This document shows, piece after piece, positions 16,065-24,521 of a stretch of DNA of 51,472 bases. Location of the stretch: NCBI RefSeq assembly GCF_018861025.1, contig NZ_JAHKQH010000028.1:1-51472 (forward strand), read 5' to 3'. Position 1 is the stretch's first letter, and the number at the start of each line of letters is the position of its first letter. The stretch comes from Psychrosphaera sp. B3R10 (GTDB lineage Bacteria > Pseudomonadota > Gammaproteobacteria > Enterobacterales > Alteromonadaceae). A program made the position numbers and the translations under genes. The notes under the pieces were generated by a model. The model worked only from the letters and a program-made list of their open reading frames with translations, was not told where the DNA came from and made no database searches.

Positions 16065-16973
16065 ATGACCTCGTTATTTCAACAAATTATTTCTAATCTG
16101 AAATTTGCCCAATTACGTCAGGAACTTGCCGTTTCAAAGCGCTTGTTCATTCTCAATTTTCAATCGAAAAAGTTACTGTCGTTGCTCCATACTGCAATAG
16201 CCTTTATTGCCATCTCCGCCATTTTATTTGCGTCAAATGGCTACCATACAGGGTTTCAAACCATCAATAATGTGTCTGGGTATTTACCTGAAAGTTTGTT
16301 GCAAATAATAACCTTTTTAGGAGATTCCACCGTCGCATTGGCTTTGATGCTATTTTTTGCACGTAAGAACCCAGCAACTTTGTGGGTTGTATTTGTTGCC
16401 GCCATAATTGGCATGATGATAAGCCATGGAATGAAAGACTACTTTGCTATGTTGCGGCCCGCATCTGTACTAGCGTCAACTGAGTTTTATATTATTGGAA
16501 AGCCGGTTTATCTCGGTAGCTTTCCGTCAGGCCACTCGTTAACCATATTTGTTTTTGTCGCTACCTTGATGTACTTTTCGAGCCGCAAACAAACACAGCT
16601 TTGGCTATTGTTATTTGGTATGACAATCTCTCTAAGTCGGGTACTTGTCGGCGCTCATTGGCCAATTGACATTTTAATCGGGTCTGCACTAGGCCTCATT
16701 TCTACCGTTTTAGCTGTGACGATATGTCAGCGATTCACTATTGGATTTAACCTCGTTATTCATTTGCTCCTGCTGACCTTACTCTTCGCGGCAGGCTTAA
16801 GTTTATTCCAACATGATGGGGGCTATCCACTCGCAGCGGATTTTGCAAAGCTCTTAGCTTGGTTCACTTTGTTTGTTGTGATTAAAGATTACGGATTAAA
16901 CAACGTCATAACTAAAACACTAGCAAGTACTCACTTGCCACATAAAATTCATAAAATAAAACGAAATAACTAA
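16065..16973 (+). CDS. PAP2-family membrane phosphatase
   Basis: A 302-residue membrane protein with all three PAP2 signatures: K-x6-RP (KDYFAMLRP), FPSGH, and SR-x5-H-x3-D (SRVLVGAHWPID). Transmembrane segments lie on both sides. Enzymes of this type remove phosphate from undecaprenyl diphosphate, phosphatidic acid, PGP or lipid A. It starts two bases after the ArnT-like stop, so it is in the same operon and probably recycles the lipid carrier or trims lipid A phosphate. An unusually long cytosolic N-terminus (about 35 residues) precedes the first helix. Confidence 0.87.
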   Translation: MTSLFQQIISNLKFAQLRQELAVSKRLFILNFQSKKLLSLLHTAIAFIAISAILFASNGYHTGFQTINNVSGYLPESLLQIITFLGDSTVALALMLFFARKNPATLWVVFVAAIIGMMISHGMKDYFAMLRPASVLASTEFYIIGKPVYLGSFPSGHSLTIFVFVATLMYFSSRKQTQLWLLLFGMTISLSRVLVGAHWPIDILIGSALGLISTVLAVTICQRFTIGFNLVIHLLLLTLLFAAGLSLFQHDGGYPLAADFAKLLAWFTLFVVIKDYGLNNVITKTLASTHLPHKIHKIKRNN

Positions 16974-17120
16974 TATTGGCTCATTTGTAGATATTATAGG
17001 TTTTGGTATCAGTTACTCAAATAGGCCGGCTAAATAGCAAGTGCTGTTTGAATTACTCTTTTCATTGCTGACAAACGGTTATTTACAGTTGTGTTGCCAG
17101 TAAGGGACTCTGTTAATGGT

Positions 17121-17174
17121 AGGAAAGCGCCAGCAAATTTGGGACTAATCAAATTGAAATGCCAGCGCTTTCCT
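17121..17174. repeat. Long stem-loop with perfect 10-bp outer arms
   Basis: AGGAAAGCGC (17121-17130) and GCGCTTTCCT (17165-17174) pair perfectly. Inside, CAAATTT (17134-17140) pairs with AAATTG (17151-17156). No T run follows directly. This could be a remnant mobile element, a REP-like unit or the 3' structure of the PAP2 operon transcript. Confidence 0.5.
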
Positions 17175-17419
17175 GAAACTAGAATGCCCAACGGTTTTTT
17201 CTAAGTCTTTATTTGTGTCAAATATAAAATTAATAATTTCCCAATATCCCAATTTGAGATACTAAAAAACATGTTGTAAACCAGTCAATTAAAGTGACGG
17301 TGGGTCAATAATCAAATTAGTGTTGAACATTTGGAGATATCAAACAGGGTGTTATATCCCGTTTCTAATCAGCATGAAACTCCACTTAGAGCTCAATTAT
17401 GGTGAGGGCTAGATACAAA

Positions 17420-17444
17420 AAAGCCCACTCAATGAGTGGGCTTT
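17420..17444 (-). terminator. Terminator of glnK-amtB
   Basis: AAAGCCCACTC pairs with GAGTGGGCTTT around a 3-base loop. Read on the minus strand it ends in a run of six T. It lies about 125 bp past the amtB stop. Confidence 0.85.
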
Positions 17445-17482
17445 GATAAAGATTTACTATGCGACTCTGTTTATATCGCCGC

Positions 17483-17531
17483 TAGGAACTGTAACTTCCA
17501 TGTTACCTAAATCCATTTAGTTCCTATTTTT
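17483..17531 (+). terminator. Nested hairpin with T run, plus-strand orientation
   Basis: TAGGAACT (17483-17490) pairs with AGTTCCTA (17519-17526), with an inner GTAAC/GTTAC stem, and five T follow on the plus strand. No plus-strand gene ends nearby except the PAP2 gene 500 bp away. It might end that transcript or a small RNA. Confidence 0.4.
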
Positions 17532-17570
17532 CATTCCTTTATTAAATCTTAGTTTGTGTAGTTTCAAATG

Positions 17571-18833
17571 TTACTTCGAAGAACCAACAAACTCAGGGTA
17601 AGCTTCGATACCACATTCAGAGCGGTCAACACCTTCGTATTCTTGCTCTTCAGTAACACGGATGCCCATCACAGCTTTAAGTGCGAACCAAACGATGAAG
17701 CTAGTTACGAATACCCATCCGAAGATAGTTGCTGCACCGATGATTTGACCACCTAGAGTTGCGTCGCCATTTGTAATTGGAACTAATAGAAGACCTAGTA
17801 GACCAACAACACCGTGAACAGAAATCGCACCAACTGGATCATCAATCTTAACTTTGTCTAACGACGTGATTGAGATAACAACTAAGATACCGCCTAAAGC
17901 ACCAAACAATGTTGCTTGTAATGGTGTAGGAGTTGAAGGCTCAGCAGTAATTGTTACTAGACCAGCCAACGCGCCGTTAAGTGCCATTGTAAGGTCAGCT
18001 TTCTTGAATAAGATAGCAGCTAGAACTAGAGCAGCAATCGCACCACCAGCAGCCGCGGCATTAGTGTTTAAGAAAACAACCGCAACAGAGTTTGCACTAC
18101 CGATATCGCCAAGTTTAAGAACTGAACCACCGTTAAAGCCAAACCAACCCATCCACAAGATGAATGTACCTAATGTTGCCATTGGCATGTTCGCACCTGG
18201 GATTGCGTTAACTTTACCTTCTTTAGTGTATTTACCTTTACGAGCACCTAGTAATAATACACCTGAAAGAGCAGCAGCTGCACCGGCCATATGAACGATA
18301 CCAGAACCTGCGAAGTCAACCATAGTCAGAGAGTAAAGACCAAATACTTCTTGTCCACCCCAAGTCCATGAACCTTCCATTGGGTAGATGAAACCAGTCA
18401 TTACAACTGCGAATGCTAAGAATGCCCAAAGTTTCATACGCTCTGCAACCGCACCAGATACGATTGACATAGCAGTTGCAACAAACACAACTTGGAAGAA
18501 GAAGTCAGAAGCACCAGAGTAGATAGAGCCACCAACAAAACCGTCTTCACGTGCAGCAAATTCGCCTAATGTCGCATCAACGTCAACGCTTTCGATACCC
18601 GATAAGAAGATACCGCCGTCATACATGATTGCGTAACCGCAAACTAAATACATGATGCAAGAGATTGCAAATAGCGCAACGTTCTTTGTTAAAATTTCTG
18701 TTGTGTTTTTCGAACGAACCAAACCAGCTTCTAACATTGAGAAACCAGCAGCCATCCACATGACTAAAGCACCACAAACTAAGAAATAGAATGTGTCCAT
18801 AGCATATTGTAAGTGAAATATATTTTGTTCCAT
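17571..18833 (-). CDS. amtB: Ammonium transporter
   Basis: A 420-residue protein of the Amt/Mep/Rh family with 11 or more hydrophobic segments. Recognisable motifs are DTFYFLVCGALVMWMAAGFSM at the first helix, FAGSGIVHMAGAAAAL with one of the pore histidines, and VHGVVGLLGLL with the other. It conducts ammonium into the cell under nitrogen limitation and is gated by binding of GlnK. It lies 11 bp downstream of glnK, the conserved glnK-amtB pair, and shares its promoter. The C-terminal tail (VTEEQEYEGVDRSECG) contains the conserved EGxDxxxxG element used in GlnK contact. Confidence 0.95.
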   Translation of the reverse strand: MEQNIFHLQYAMDTFYFLVCGALVMWMAAGFSMLEAGLVRSKNTTEILTKNVALFAISCIMYLVCGYAIMYDGGIFLSGIESVDVDATLGEFAAREDGFVGGSIYSGASDFFFQVVFVATAMSIVSGAVAERMKLWAFLAFAVVMTGFIYPMEGSWTWGGQEVFGLYSLTMVDFAGSGIVHMAGAAAALSGVLLLGARKGKYTKEGKVNAIPGANMPMATLGTFILWMGWFGFNGGSVLKLGDIGSANSVAVVFLNTNAAAAGGAIAALVLAAILFKKADLTMALNGALAGLVTITAEPSTPTPLQATLFGALGGILVVISITSLDKVKIDDPVGAISVHGVVGLLGLLLVPITNGDATLGGQIIGAATIFGWVFVTSFIVWFALKAVMGIRVTEEQEYEGVDRSECGIEAYPEFVGSSK

Positions 18834-18844
18834 GATCCGACTCC

Positions 18845-19183
18845 TTAAATCGCTTCGCCGTCAGTTTCACCAGTACGAATACGTACCGCTTGAACTAACT
18901 CTGATACAAATATTTTACCGTCACCAATTTTTCCGGTGTTGGCAGCTTCTGCGATAACTTCAACTAAACGCTCAGCGTTTTCGTCTGAAGTTGCGATTTC
19001 TAATTTAACTTTAGGTAAGAAGTCGACTTGATATTCCGCGCCGCGGTATAATTCAGTGTGACCCTTCTGACGACCGAAACCTTTAACTTCAGTAACAGTA
19101 AGACCTTCTACGCCTACTTCACTGATGGCTTCGCGTACATCATCAAGTTTAAATGGCTTGATTATGGCAGTGACCAGTTTCAT
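18845..19183 (-). CDS. glnK: Nitrogen regulatory protein P-II
   Basis: A 112-residue protein with the full PII pattern. The T-loop [17 protein letters not shown] carries the Tyr that is uridylylated, and the B-loop [11 protein letters not shown] binds ATP and 2-oxoglutarate. It senses carbon/nitrogen status and blocks AmtB when nitrogen is plentiful. Placement directly before amtB and under a sigma-54-type promoter supports GlnK rather than GlnB. Confidence 0.95.
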   Translation of the reverse strand: MKLVTAIIKPFKLDDVREAISEVGVEGLTVTEVKGFGRQKGHTELYRGAEYQVDFLPKVKLEIATSDENAERLVEVIAEAANTGKIGDGKIFVSELVQAVRIRTGETDGEAI

Positions 19184-19230
19184 TGTTGTTTCCTTTATAT
19201 TTTTGTTTATTATTTTATCGCATTGTATTA

Positions 19231-19246
19231 AGAAAGATCAGTGCCA
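19231..19246 (-). promoter_or_regulatory. Sigma-54 (RpoN) promoter of glnK-amtB
   Basis: On the minus strand TGGCAC-TGATC-TTTCT has a perfect -24 element and one mismatch in the -12 element (TTGCT consensus). It lies 48 bp before the glnK ATG. NtrC-dependent glnK promoters are well known. No clear NtrC site was found upstream. Confidence 0.65.
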
Positions 19247-19305
19247 CAAGTTTAAATACTTGATATAAAAGAGGTTTTTGGTTTTTTCACTAACTAGATA
19301 ACAAA

Positions 19306-19328
19306 AAACGCCCCAATATGGGGCGTTT
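19306..19328 (-). terminator. Terminator of the fbpABC operon
   Basis: AAACGCCCC pairs with GGGGCGTTT around a short loop and is followed on the minus strand by TTT. It lies 48 bp after the fbpC stop. Confidence 0.85.
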
Positions 19329-19375
19329 AGCAATGTCAATTTGGTGCAGGAATAGGATTAGAAATTTATGCGTTT

Positions 19376-20425
19376 TTAAGGGGCACTAGGGTGTTCTAAA
19401 AAGACCGCAGATACGTTTGTATCCACCTTGATTTTTACGGTTTTATCGAGAAAAGAATACACAGTTCGGACTTTAATAGACTGCCCAAACCATTCGATAG
19501 TCGACTCAAAGTACTGGCCAACAAATCGTTCTTTCGTTACTTTTATTTTTGAATCTAGGCTAAATTCTAAACGTAAATGATGTGGTCGCAGGTAGATATC
19601 AACATATTGTCCAACCATAGATTCTATTGATGATTCACCGCAATAAGCTATTTCGCCAAGTTCTGACGATAACCTATGCGCAGACGCTACTTGCGTTCTA
19701 AGCCATAGCCCTTCCCCTAAAAACTCTGCGACAAACCGTGTTTTAGGATAGTTAAATAAACGTTCGGCTGTATCTATTTGTTCTATTTGTCCTTCGTTTA
19801 ATACCGCAATACGATCACAAAAAGCAAAAGCTTCATCTTGGTTATGTGTAACAAAAAGCGCGGAGGTATTTTGGTCTTTAAGCAAGGTTCTAATATCGGC
19901 AATCAACTCGAACCGAAACTGCGGGTCGATGTTGGAAAATGCTTCATCGAACAACAAAATATTTGGTTTACAGGCAAGCGCTCGAACGATGGCGATTCTT
20001 TGTTGCTGTCCACCTGACAGCTGATGAGGGTATTTACCGCGGCTTGAGGATAATTTAATAAGCGCCAGCATTTCTGTTACGCGCTCTAAGCGTTCTTCTT
20101 TAGGTAAATGACCTAACCCAAACGCAACATTTTCTTCAACGGTTAAATGCGGAAACAACGCGTAGTCTTGAAATATCAGACCGACATTGCGCTTTTCCGT
20201 TGGCAAGTTGAGTTTGTCACTTAGTACTAATGTATCGCCAATATTTACCGTCCCTGAAACGTCTTCAAGCAGTCCTGCAACGGCTTTAAGAACGGTACTC
20301 TTGCCGCCGCCTGAAGGACCAAATAATGCCACGATTTCACCTGGCTCAATTTGCAGGTTCAATTTTTTAATGACAGGTTGGTTCTGGTAACTTACTTCGA
20401 GATTTTGAATGTTTAAAACTGACAT
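19376..20425 (-). CDS. fbpC: Iron(III) ABC transporter ATP-binding protein
   Basis: A 349-residue ABC ATPase. Walker A is GPSGGGKST, the Q-loop lies in IFQDYALFPHLTV, the signature is LSGGQQQR, Walker B is ILLFDEAFSNID and the H-loop is FVTHNQDEA. A C-terminal TOBE-like domain (about 240-345) contains YLRPHHLRL. It powers ferric iron import with the FbpB permease. It is the last gene of the operon, 37 bp after fbpB, and is followed by a terminator. Confidence 0.9.
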   Translation of the reverse strand: MSVLNIQNLEVSYQNQPVIKKLNLQIEPGEIVALFGPSGGGKSTVLKAVAGLLEDVSGTVNIGDTLVLSDKLNLPTEKRNVGLIFQDYALFPHLTVEENVAFGLGHLPKEERLERVTEMLALIKLSSSRGKYPHQLSGGQQQRIAIVRALACKPNILLFDEAFSNIDPQFRFELIADIRTLLKDQNTSALFVTHNQDEAFAFCDRIAVLNEGQIEQIDTAERLFNYPKTRFVAEFLGEGLWLRTQVASAHRLSSELGEIAYCGESSIESMVGQYVDIYLRPHHLRLEFSLDSKIKVTKERFVGQYFESTIEWFGQSIKVRTVYSFLDKTVKIKVDTNVSAVFLEHPSAP

Positions 20426-20462
20426 GACATTTCCAACTACGTGTTAACTCAAAACCATTTTG

Positions 20463-22196
20463 CTAATGAGAGTCGATAGAACGATTTAATAAAATTAACG
20501 GAACGAGTCCAACAAGGACAATTAAAATGGCCCCTAAAGCAGCTATTTCAAGCTGCTCGTCACTCGCAAATTGATAGACATAGGTTGGTAGAGTTTGAAA
20601 ATCAAATGGCCTAAGCAATAGCGCTGCTGGCAGCTCTTTCATACTTTCAACGAAGATCAACAATGACGCAACTAATGCGCTTTTACGAATTAGCGGCAGA
20701 TGAACTTTCGATAATAATTTCACACCACCTTGCCCCATTGTTTTAGACACCATGTCTAGTGACGGGCTAATTTTCATGTAACTGGCTTCTACGCTTTTAT
20801 TTGCGATAGCAACAAATCGAACCAAATGAGCAAGTATAATGGCGATAATAGAGCCACTTAACAATAAACCTGGCCCCTGCATTCCGAACGACTCCGCAAT
20901 TTCATTGATGCTCGTATCTAAAAAGCTCAATGGAATAAGCACACCTATCGCCATAACCGTACCTGGAATTGCATAACCTGTGCTCGCAAGTTTTAAACTA
21001 AACTTTTGAGCCGGATATGGGCGACAACGTAAAATAAAGTTTAATACTACCGACAAAGCAAGCGCGGCGATCGCGGCAATCGCAGCAATCAAAATACTAT
21101 TAAACGCATAAGTCATGATCCCCGTTGACCAGGATTCTGCATAGTAATCGAGTGCATACCCAACTAGGACCGCGGCGGGAACAACAAATGCGATGATTAA
21201 AATTAGACTGCAAAAACAAAAGGCTATAATGCTTTGTTTAGTTGAAAGCTGATACATTAACTTTTGTTGACTAACCTTAGCATCTGCGCCGGTTTGTTTT
21301 TTACCGTTCTGTAGTCGTTCAACGTACAAAAGCATAAACATACCGAGCACCATAATTGACGATAACTTTGCCGCCGAGCCTAAATCATAATGTCCTAACC
21401 AAGTGTCATAAACGGCTGTAGTTAATGTACTTACCGCAAAATAATGAACTGTTGCAAAATCCGCCATACTTTCCATCATTACCAGAGCAACACTAGCGAT
21501 AATGGCATTTCGGGCTACTGGTAAAGAAACTTTAAAGAAGCAGCGGAGTGGCGATTGTCCCAGCGTTCTAGCGGCATGAGTTAACGCGGCATTTTGTTCC
21601 AAAAAACTAGCACGGACCATTAAATAAATATAAGGGTACAGCACTAAAGCCAGCATCAGTGACGCACCTTCAATACTGCGGATATCAAAAAACCAATAGT
21701 CATTTGGTGATTGCCAGCCGAACCAACTTCTTAACGCTATTTGAATTGGTCCCGCGTAGTCGAGCAAATCAGTATAGGTATAAGCCACTAAATAAGCTGG
21801 CATAGCTAAGGGCAAAACAAGCGCCCATTTAAAAAACGATTTGCCTTTAAATTCACAAACAGACATTAACCAAGCTAAGGGCACACCTATTAACAGGGCT
21901 AAAAAACCTACTGAAAACACCAATATTAAAGTATTTACAATATAGTCGCCTAGAACAGTTTGCTTTATATACTCAAAACTTTCACCTTCACCAACAATGG
22001 CCTCGTAAAACAAAGCGAACAAAGGCGTTGATAATAAAACAGCGAGAAGCAACCCACCTAAATGAACTTTAGAGAGTGTTCTGAAAATAGAAACGACTAA
22101 GGCAGCCAATCGGCTGCCTTTTGCATGTTCTGTTATTTTTTGTGGCTGAGGCAACGTTTCCGCAACGGCCTCACTACCTGATATTCCTAATGACAA
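20463..22196 (-). CDS. fbpB: Iron(III) ABC transporter permease (fused dimer)
   Basis: A 577-residue inner-membrane protein with about 12 helices made of two tandem permease domains, the usual FbpB/SfuB layout. The EAA-like loops are AARTLGQSPLRCFFKVSLP in the first half and VSKTMGQGGVKLLSKVHLP in the second. The start is TTG at 22196, with AGGG seven bases upstream overlapping the fbpA stop; no better ATG is present. It lies between the binding protein and the ATPase gene in one operon. Confidence 0.9.
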   Translation of the reverse strand: MSLGISGSEAVAETLPQPQKITEHAKGSRLAALVVSIFRTLSKVHLGGLLLAVLLSTPLFALFYEAIVGEGESFEYIKQTVLGDYIVNTLILVFSVGFLALLIGVPLAWLMSVCEFKGKSFFKWALVLPLAMPAYLVAYTYTDLLDYAGPIQIALRSWFGWQSPNDYWFFDIRSIEGASLMLALVLYPYIYLMVRASFLEQNAALTHAARTLGQSPLRCFFKVSLPVARNAIIASVALVMMESMADFATVHYFAVSTLTTAVYDTWLGHYDLGSAAKLSSIMVLGMFMLLYVERLQNGKKQTGADAKVSQQKLMYQLSTKQSIIAFCFCSLILIIAFVVPAAVLVGYALDYYAESWSTGIMTYAFNSILIAAIAAIAALALSVVLNFILRCRPYPAQKFSLKLASTGYAIPGTVMAIGVLIPLSFLDTSINEIAESFGMQGPGLLLSGSIIAIILAHLVRFVAIANKSVEASYMKISPSLDMVSKTMGQGGVKLLSKVHLPLIRKSALVASLLIFVESMKELPAALLLRPFDFQTLPTYVYQFASDEQLEIAALGAILIVLVGLVPLILLNRSIDSH

Positions 22197-22204
22197 TGTG
22201 TGCC

Positions 22205-23224
22205 CTACAGATCAAATTTTACCTTATCAACTAAACGCAAAGCCGCTTGGCGGTACTGTGCAATTTGAGTTAATGGCAATGTATCTTCTTTAAATTTACC
22301 CCAACTCGCCACAAGTTCAGATGGTTCAACATTTGGGTTAACTGGGTATTCCATATTTAACGACGCATAAGCTTGTTGTGCTTTCTCTGACGCTAAAAAT
22401 GCAATTAACAATTTGGCATTTTCACTATGCGGAGCAAACTTTGCAACAACTGCACCCGAAACATTAATGTTTACGCCACGATCGTTTTGATTTGGAAACA
22501 CAATATTGACCGCTTCGGCCCAAGGTTTTTGGTCTTCATTCGTTAGCATTTTACCAAAATAATAACTGTTGCCTAACGATACATCACAAAGCCCTTCTTT
22601 AATTGCTTTTACTTGAGCACGGTCATTACCCTGTGGTTTACGAGCTAGATTGGCTTTAACACCGCGTAGCCATTGTTCCGTAGCTGCTTCACCTTTATGT
22701 GCGATAAATGACGAAATCAAACCAATATTGTATGGATGTTTGCCACTACGTGTACAAATTTTACCATCGAAGTCTGCTGAACCTAAATCTTCATAAGTTA
22801 GATTAGACGGATTAGCAATTTTGGCTTTAGATGCATATATGTTGCGAACACGCTTTGTTAATGCAACCCAATGGCCATTTTCATCACGAAAATGTGCAGG
22901 TACCGACTGATCTATTTCAGCTGACTGAAATGATTGAGTTAACCCTTCGTCTTTTAATTGCAATAATTTACTAAAATTAGATGTTAGAACAACATCCGCA
23001 GGACTGTATTTTCCTTCGCGCTTAATACGTTCAATTAAGCCGCTTTTAGCAAACACCACTTTAGTTTTAATGCCCGTTTGATCGGTAAACTGTTGCAACA
23101 AAGGTTCAATCAAAAATGACTGTCGAAACGAATAAACATTTACCGTTTTATCATTTGATCCACTGTCTTTAGCAACAGCTGTTAAACAAGTTAACCCTAG
23201 GAAAATAGCGACCAATTTTTTCAT
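22205..23224 (-). CDS. fbpA: Periplasmic iron(III)-binding protein
   Basis: From the ATG at 23224 the protein is 339 residues with a signal peptide (MKKLVAIFLGLTCLTAVA). It begins the mature part with VNVYSFRQSFLIEPLLQQF, typical of FutA/FbpA-type ferric-binding proteins, and has GNSYYFGKM with a Tyr pair that can coordinate iron. It delivers ferric iron to FbpBC. A GTG 12 bases upstream is an alternative start. Two Fur-box-like sequences lie upstream, consistent with iron repression. Confidence 0.88.
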   Translation of the reverse strand: MKKLVAIFLGLTCLTAVAKDSGSNDKTVNVYSFRQSFLIEPLLQQFTDQTGIKTKVVFAKSGLIERIKREGKYSPADVVLTSNFSKLLQLKDEGLTQSFQSAEIDQSVPAHFRDENGHWVALTKRVRNIYASKAKIANPSNLTYEDLGSADFDGKICTRSGKHPYNIGLISSFIAHKGEAATEQWLRGVKANLARKPQGNDRAQVKAIKEGLCDVSLGNSYYFGKMLTNEDQKPWAEAVNIVFPNQNDRGVNINVSGAVVAKFAPHSENAKLLIAFLASEKAQQAYASLNMEYPVNPNVEPSELVASWGKFKEDTLPLTQIAQYRQAALRLVDKVKFDL

Positions 23225-23247
23225 GTTTTTAAGCACTTCTATCTAAT

Positions 23248-23262
23248 TGCGAATAATTCTCA
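23248..23262 (-). promoter_or_regulatory. Fur-box-like operator 1 of fbpABC
   Basis: TGCGAAT-A-ATTCTCA matches 11 of 14 informative positions of the 7-1-7 Fur consensus TGATAAT-N-ATTATCA. It lies 24 bp upstream of the fbpA start. Confidence 0.6.
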
Positions 23263-23340
23263 TTCATTTTAAACATCACAATAAAAATGTACAGAAATAA
23301 TTTGTTCCAATTGATTCCTTTTCGATACAACGGAATTTAC

Positions 23341-23355
23341 TGAGAATGATAATGT
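23341..23355 (-). promoter_or_regulatory. Fur-box-like operator 2 of fbpABC
   Basis: TGAGAAT-G-ATAATGT matches 10 of 14 informative positions of the 7-1-7 Fur consensus. It lies about 117 bp before fbpA and 110 bp before the divergent mgsA. Confidence 0.5.
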
Positions 23356-23464
23356 TTTTGGTAAAAACAATATAAGGTTCCAAACGAAACCTGATAGACA
23401 CAGTTGAACAATCAACGGTATAGTGAATAACACTTATTAATTTAGACCTTCGGTTCACGACTCT

Positions 23465-23893
23465 ATGATAAAAAGAATTGCACTTGTCGCTCATGATAAA
23501 AAGAAACCAGCCATTATTGAGTGGGCAAAAAAACACTCAGATAAACTGCAAAAACACACATTATTTGCAACCGGTACAACGGGTCGTTTAATCAAAGAAA
23601 ATGCGCCATTGCTAAATCTGACACCGTTAAAAAGTGGCCCACTTGGCGGCGACCAACAGTTAGGTGCGATGATTGCTGAGGGTAAGTTAGACATCTTATT
23701 TTTCTTTACTGACCCGATGACACCACAACCGCACGACGTCGATATTAAAGCCTTATTACGTCTATCCACTATGTACAACTGTGTCGTGGCCTGTAATTTA
23801 GCGACTGCAGACTTTGTTATCGAAAGCCCTTTATTTGAAGAACCACAGGATCACACAGTGGATTTTTCGGAATATAGCGAACGCATAGTTTAA
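23465..23893 (+). CDS. mgsA: Methylglyoxal synthase
   Basis: A 142-residue protein matching MgsA over its whole length. It has the N-terminal VAHDKKKP, ATGTTG for phosphate binding, GPLGGDQQLGA with the catalytic Asp, the FFTDPMTPQPHD loop and CNLATADFVI. It converts dihydroxyacetone phosphate to methylglyoxal and phosphate, bypassing lower glycolysis when triose phosphates pile up. It is divergent from fbpA and lies close to the uronate-to-triose-phosphate gene block. The pilin-like gene starts 20 bp after it. Confidence 0.94.
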   Translation: MIKRIALVAHDKKKPAIIEWAKKHSDKLQKHTLFATGTTGRLIKENAPLLNLTPLKSGPLGGDQQLGAMIAEGKLDILFFFTDPMTPQPHDVDIKALLRLSTMYNCVVACNLATADFVIESPLFEEPQDHTVDFSEYSERIV

Positions 23894-23913
23894 AGGTAAA
23901 CAATCGGAACACT

Positions 23914-24429
23914 ATGAATAAAATTCGCGGTTTTACGTTAATAGAATTGATCATTGTCATTGTTTTACTTGGCATTTTAGCCGTAGTTGCGTTGCCAAAA
24001 TTTATCAACGCAACAGACGACGCTAGGGAAAATGTTATTGAACAACTTTTTGGCCAAATCCAAGCGACCATTGAAATGAATTACGGCTTTGCTCAGGTTA
24101 AAAACAAAACTCGTGGAACACAAACCATTGACCTCGACGAAGTTGGCGAATATACATTTAGCGGCGGATACCCCGAAGTCAAAAGTGAAGCGACAACGCC
24201 TAACAAGTACTTTTTTGACCTCATGACCTTAGGACTAAAATCGTCGATCACAATTAACGGCGCCGAACGCACTATGGAAATTGCAGGTTTAGTGACATTT
24301 GAAAACGATACGGTTGCCCGTATCGGTTTTGGAGAAGATGATTTAGAAGACGGTGAATGTTTTGTTGAATACGAATTAGACGTTGACAATAAACCGCAGG
24401 TAACAATGATCAAAACAGGTTGCAAATAA
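23914..24429 (+). CDS. Type IV pilin-like / pseudopilin protein
   Basis: A 171-residue protein with a class III prepilin signal. MNKIRG is followed by FTLIELIIVIVLLGILAVVA, so PilD-type cleavage would fall between Gly6 and Phe7, with Glu at mature position 5. The globular part contains a Cys pair (DGECFVEY and the C-terminal KTGCK) that may form the D-region disulfide. It may belong to an MSHA-like or minor pilin group. No other pilus genes are adjacent, so assembly would rely on a system elsewhere. Confidence 0.8.
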   Translation: MNKIRGFTLIELIIVIVLLGILAVVALPKFINATDDARENVIEQLFGQIQATIEMNYGFAQVKNKTRGTQTIDLDEVGEYTFSGGYPEVKSEATTPNKYFFDLMTLGLKSSITINGAERTMEIAGLVTFENDTVARIGFGEDDLEDGECFVEYELDVDNKPQVTMIKTGCK

Positions 24430-24431
24430 TC

Positions 24432-24456
24432 GCAGAAAAAGTCAGCAAGTTTCTGC
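24432..24456 (+). terminator. Weak terminator-like hairpin after the pilin gene
   Basis: GCAGAAA (24432-24438) pairs with TTTCTGC (24450-24456). T-rich sequence follows some ten bases later. Confidence 0.4.
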
Positions 24457-24521
24457 AAACCTGCTATTTTATTTATTCCATTTTCCCTTACGAGTGCCTG
24501 CCAATCACATTATTACGCAAT

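Larger units (their letters stand above)
16974..17570. other. 597-bp non-coding region with several hairpins
   Basis: No reading frame is convincing. It contains a long inverted repeat (17121-17174), the amtB terminator (17420-17444), and a nested hairpin ending in five T residues (17483-17531). These are listed separately. Confidence 0.5.

Noticed and set aside
17854-18294. A 146-codon plus-strand reading frame inside amtB
   Set aside because: It is fully antisense to a well-conserved transporter gene and its product is low-complexity Ala/Pro/Thr-rich, as expected from the codon pattern of the real gene.
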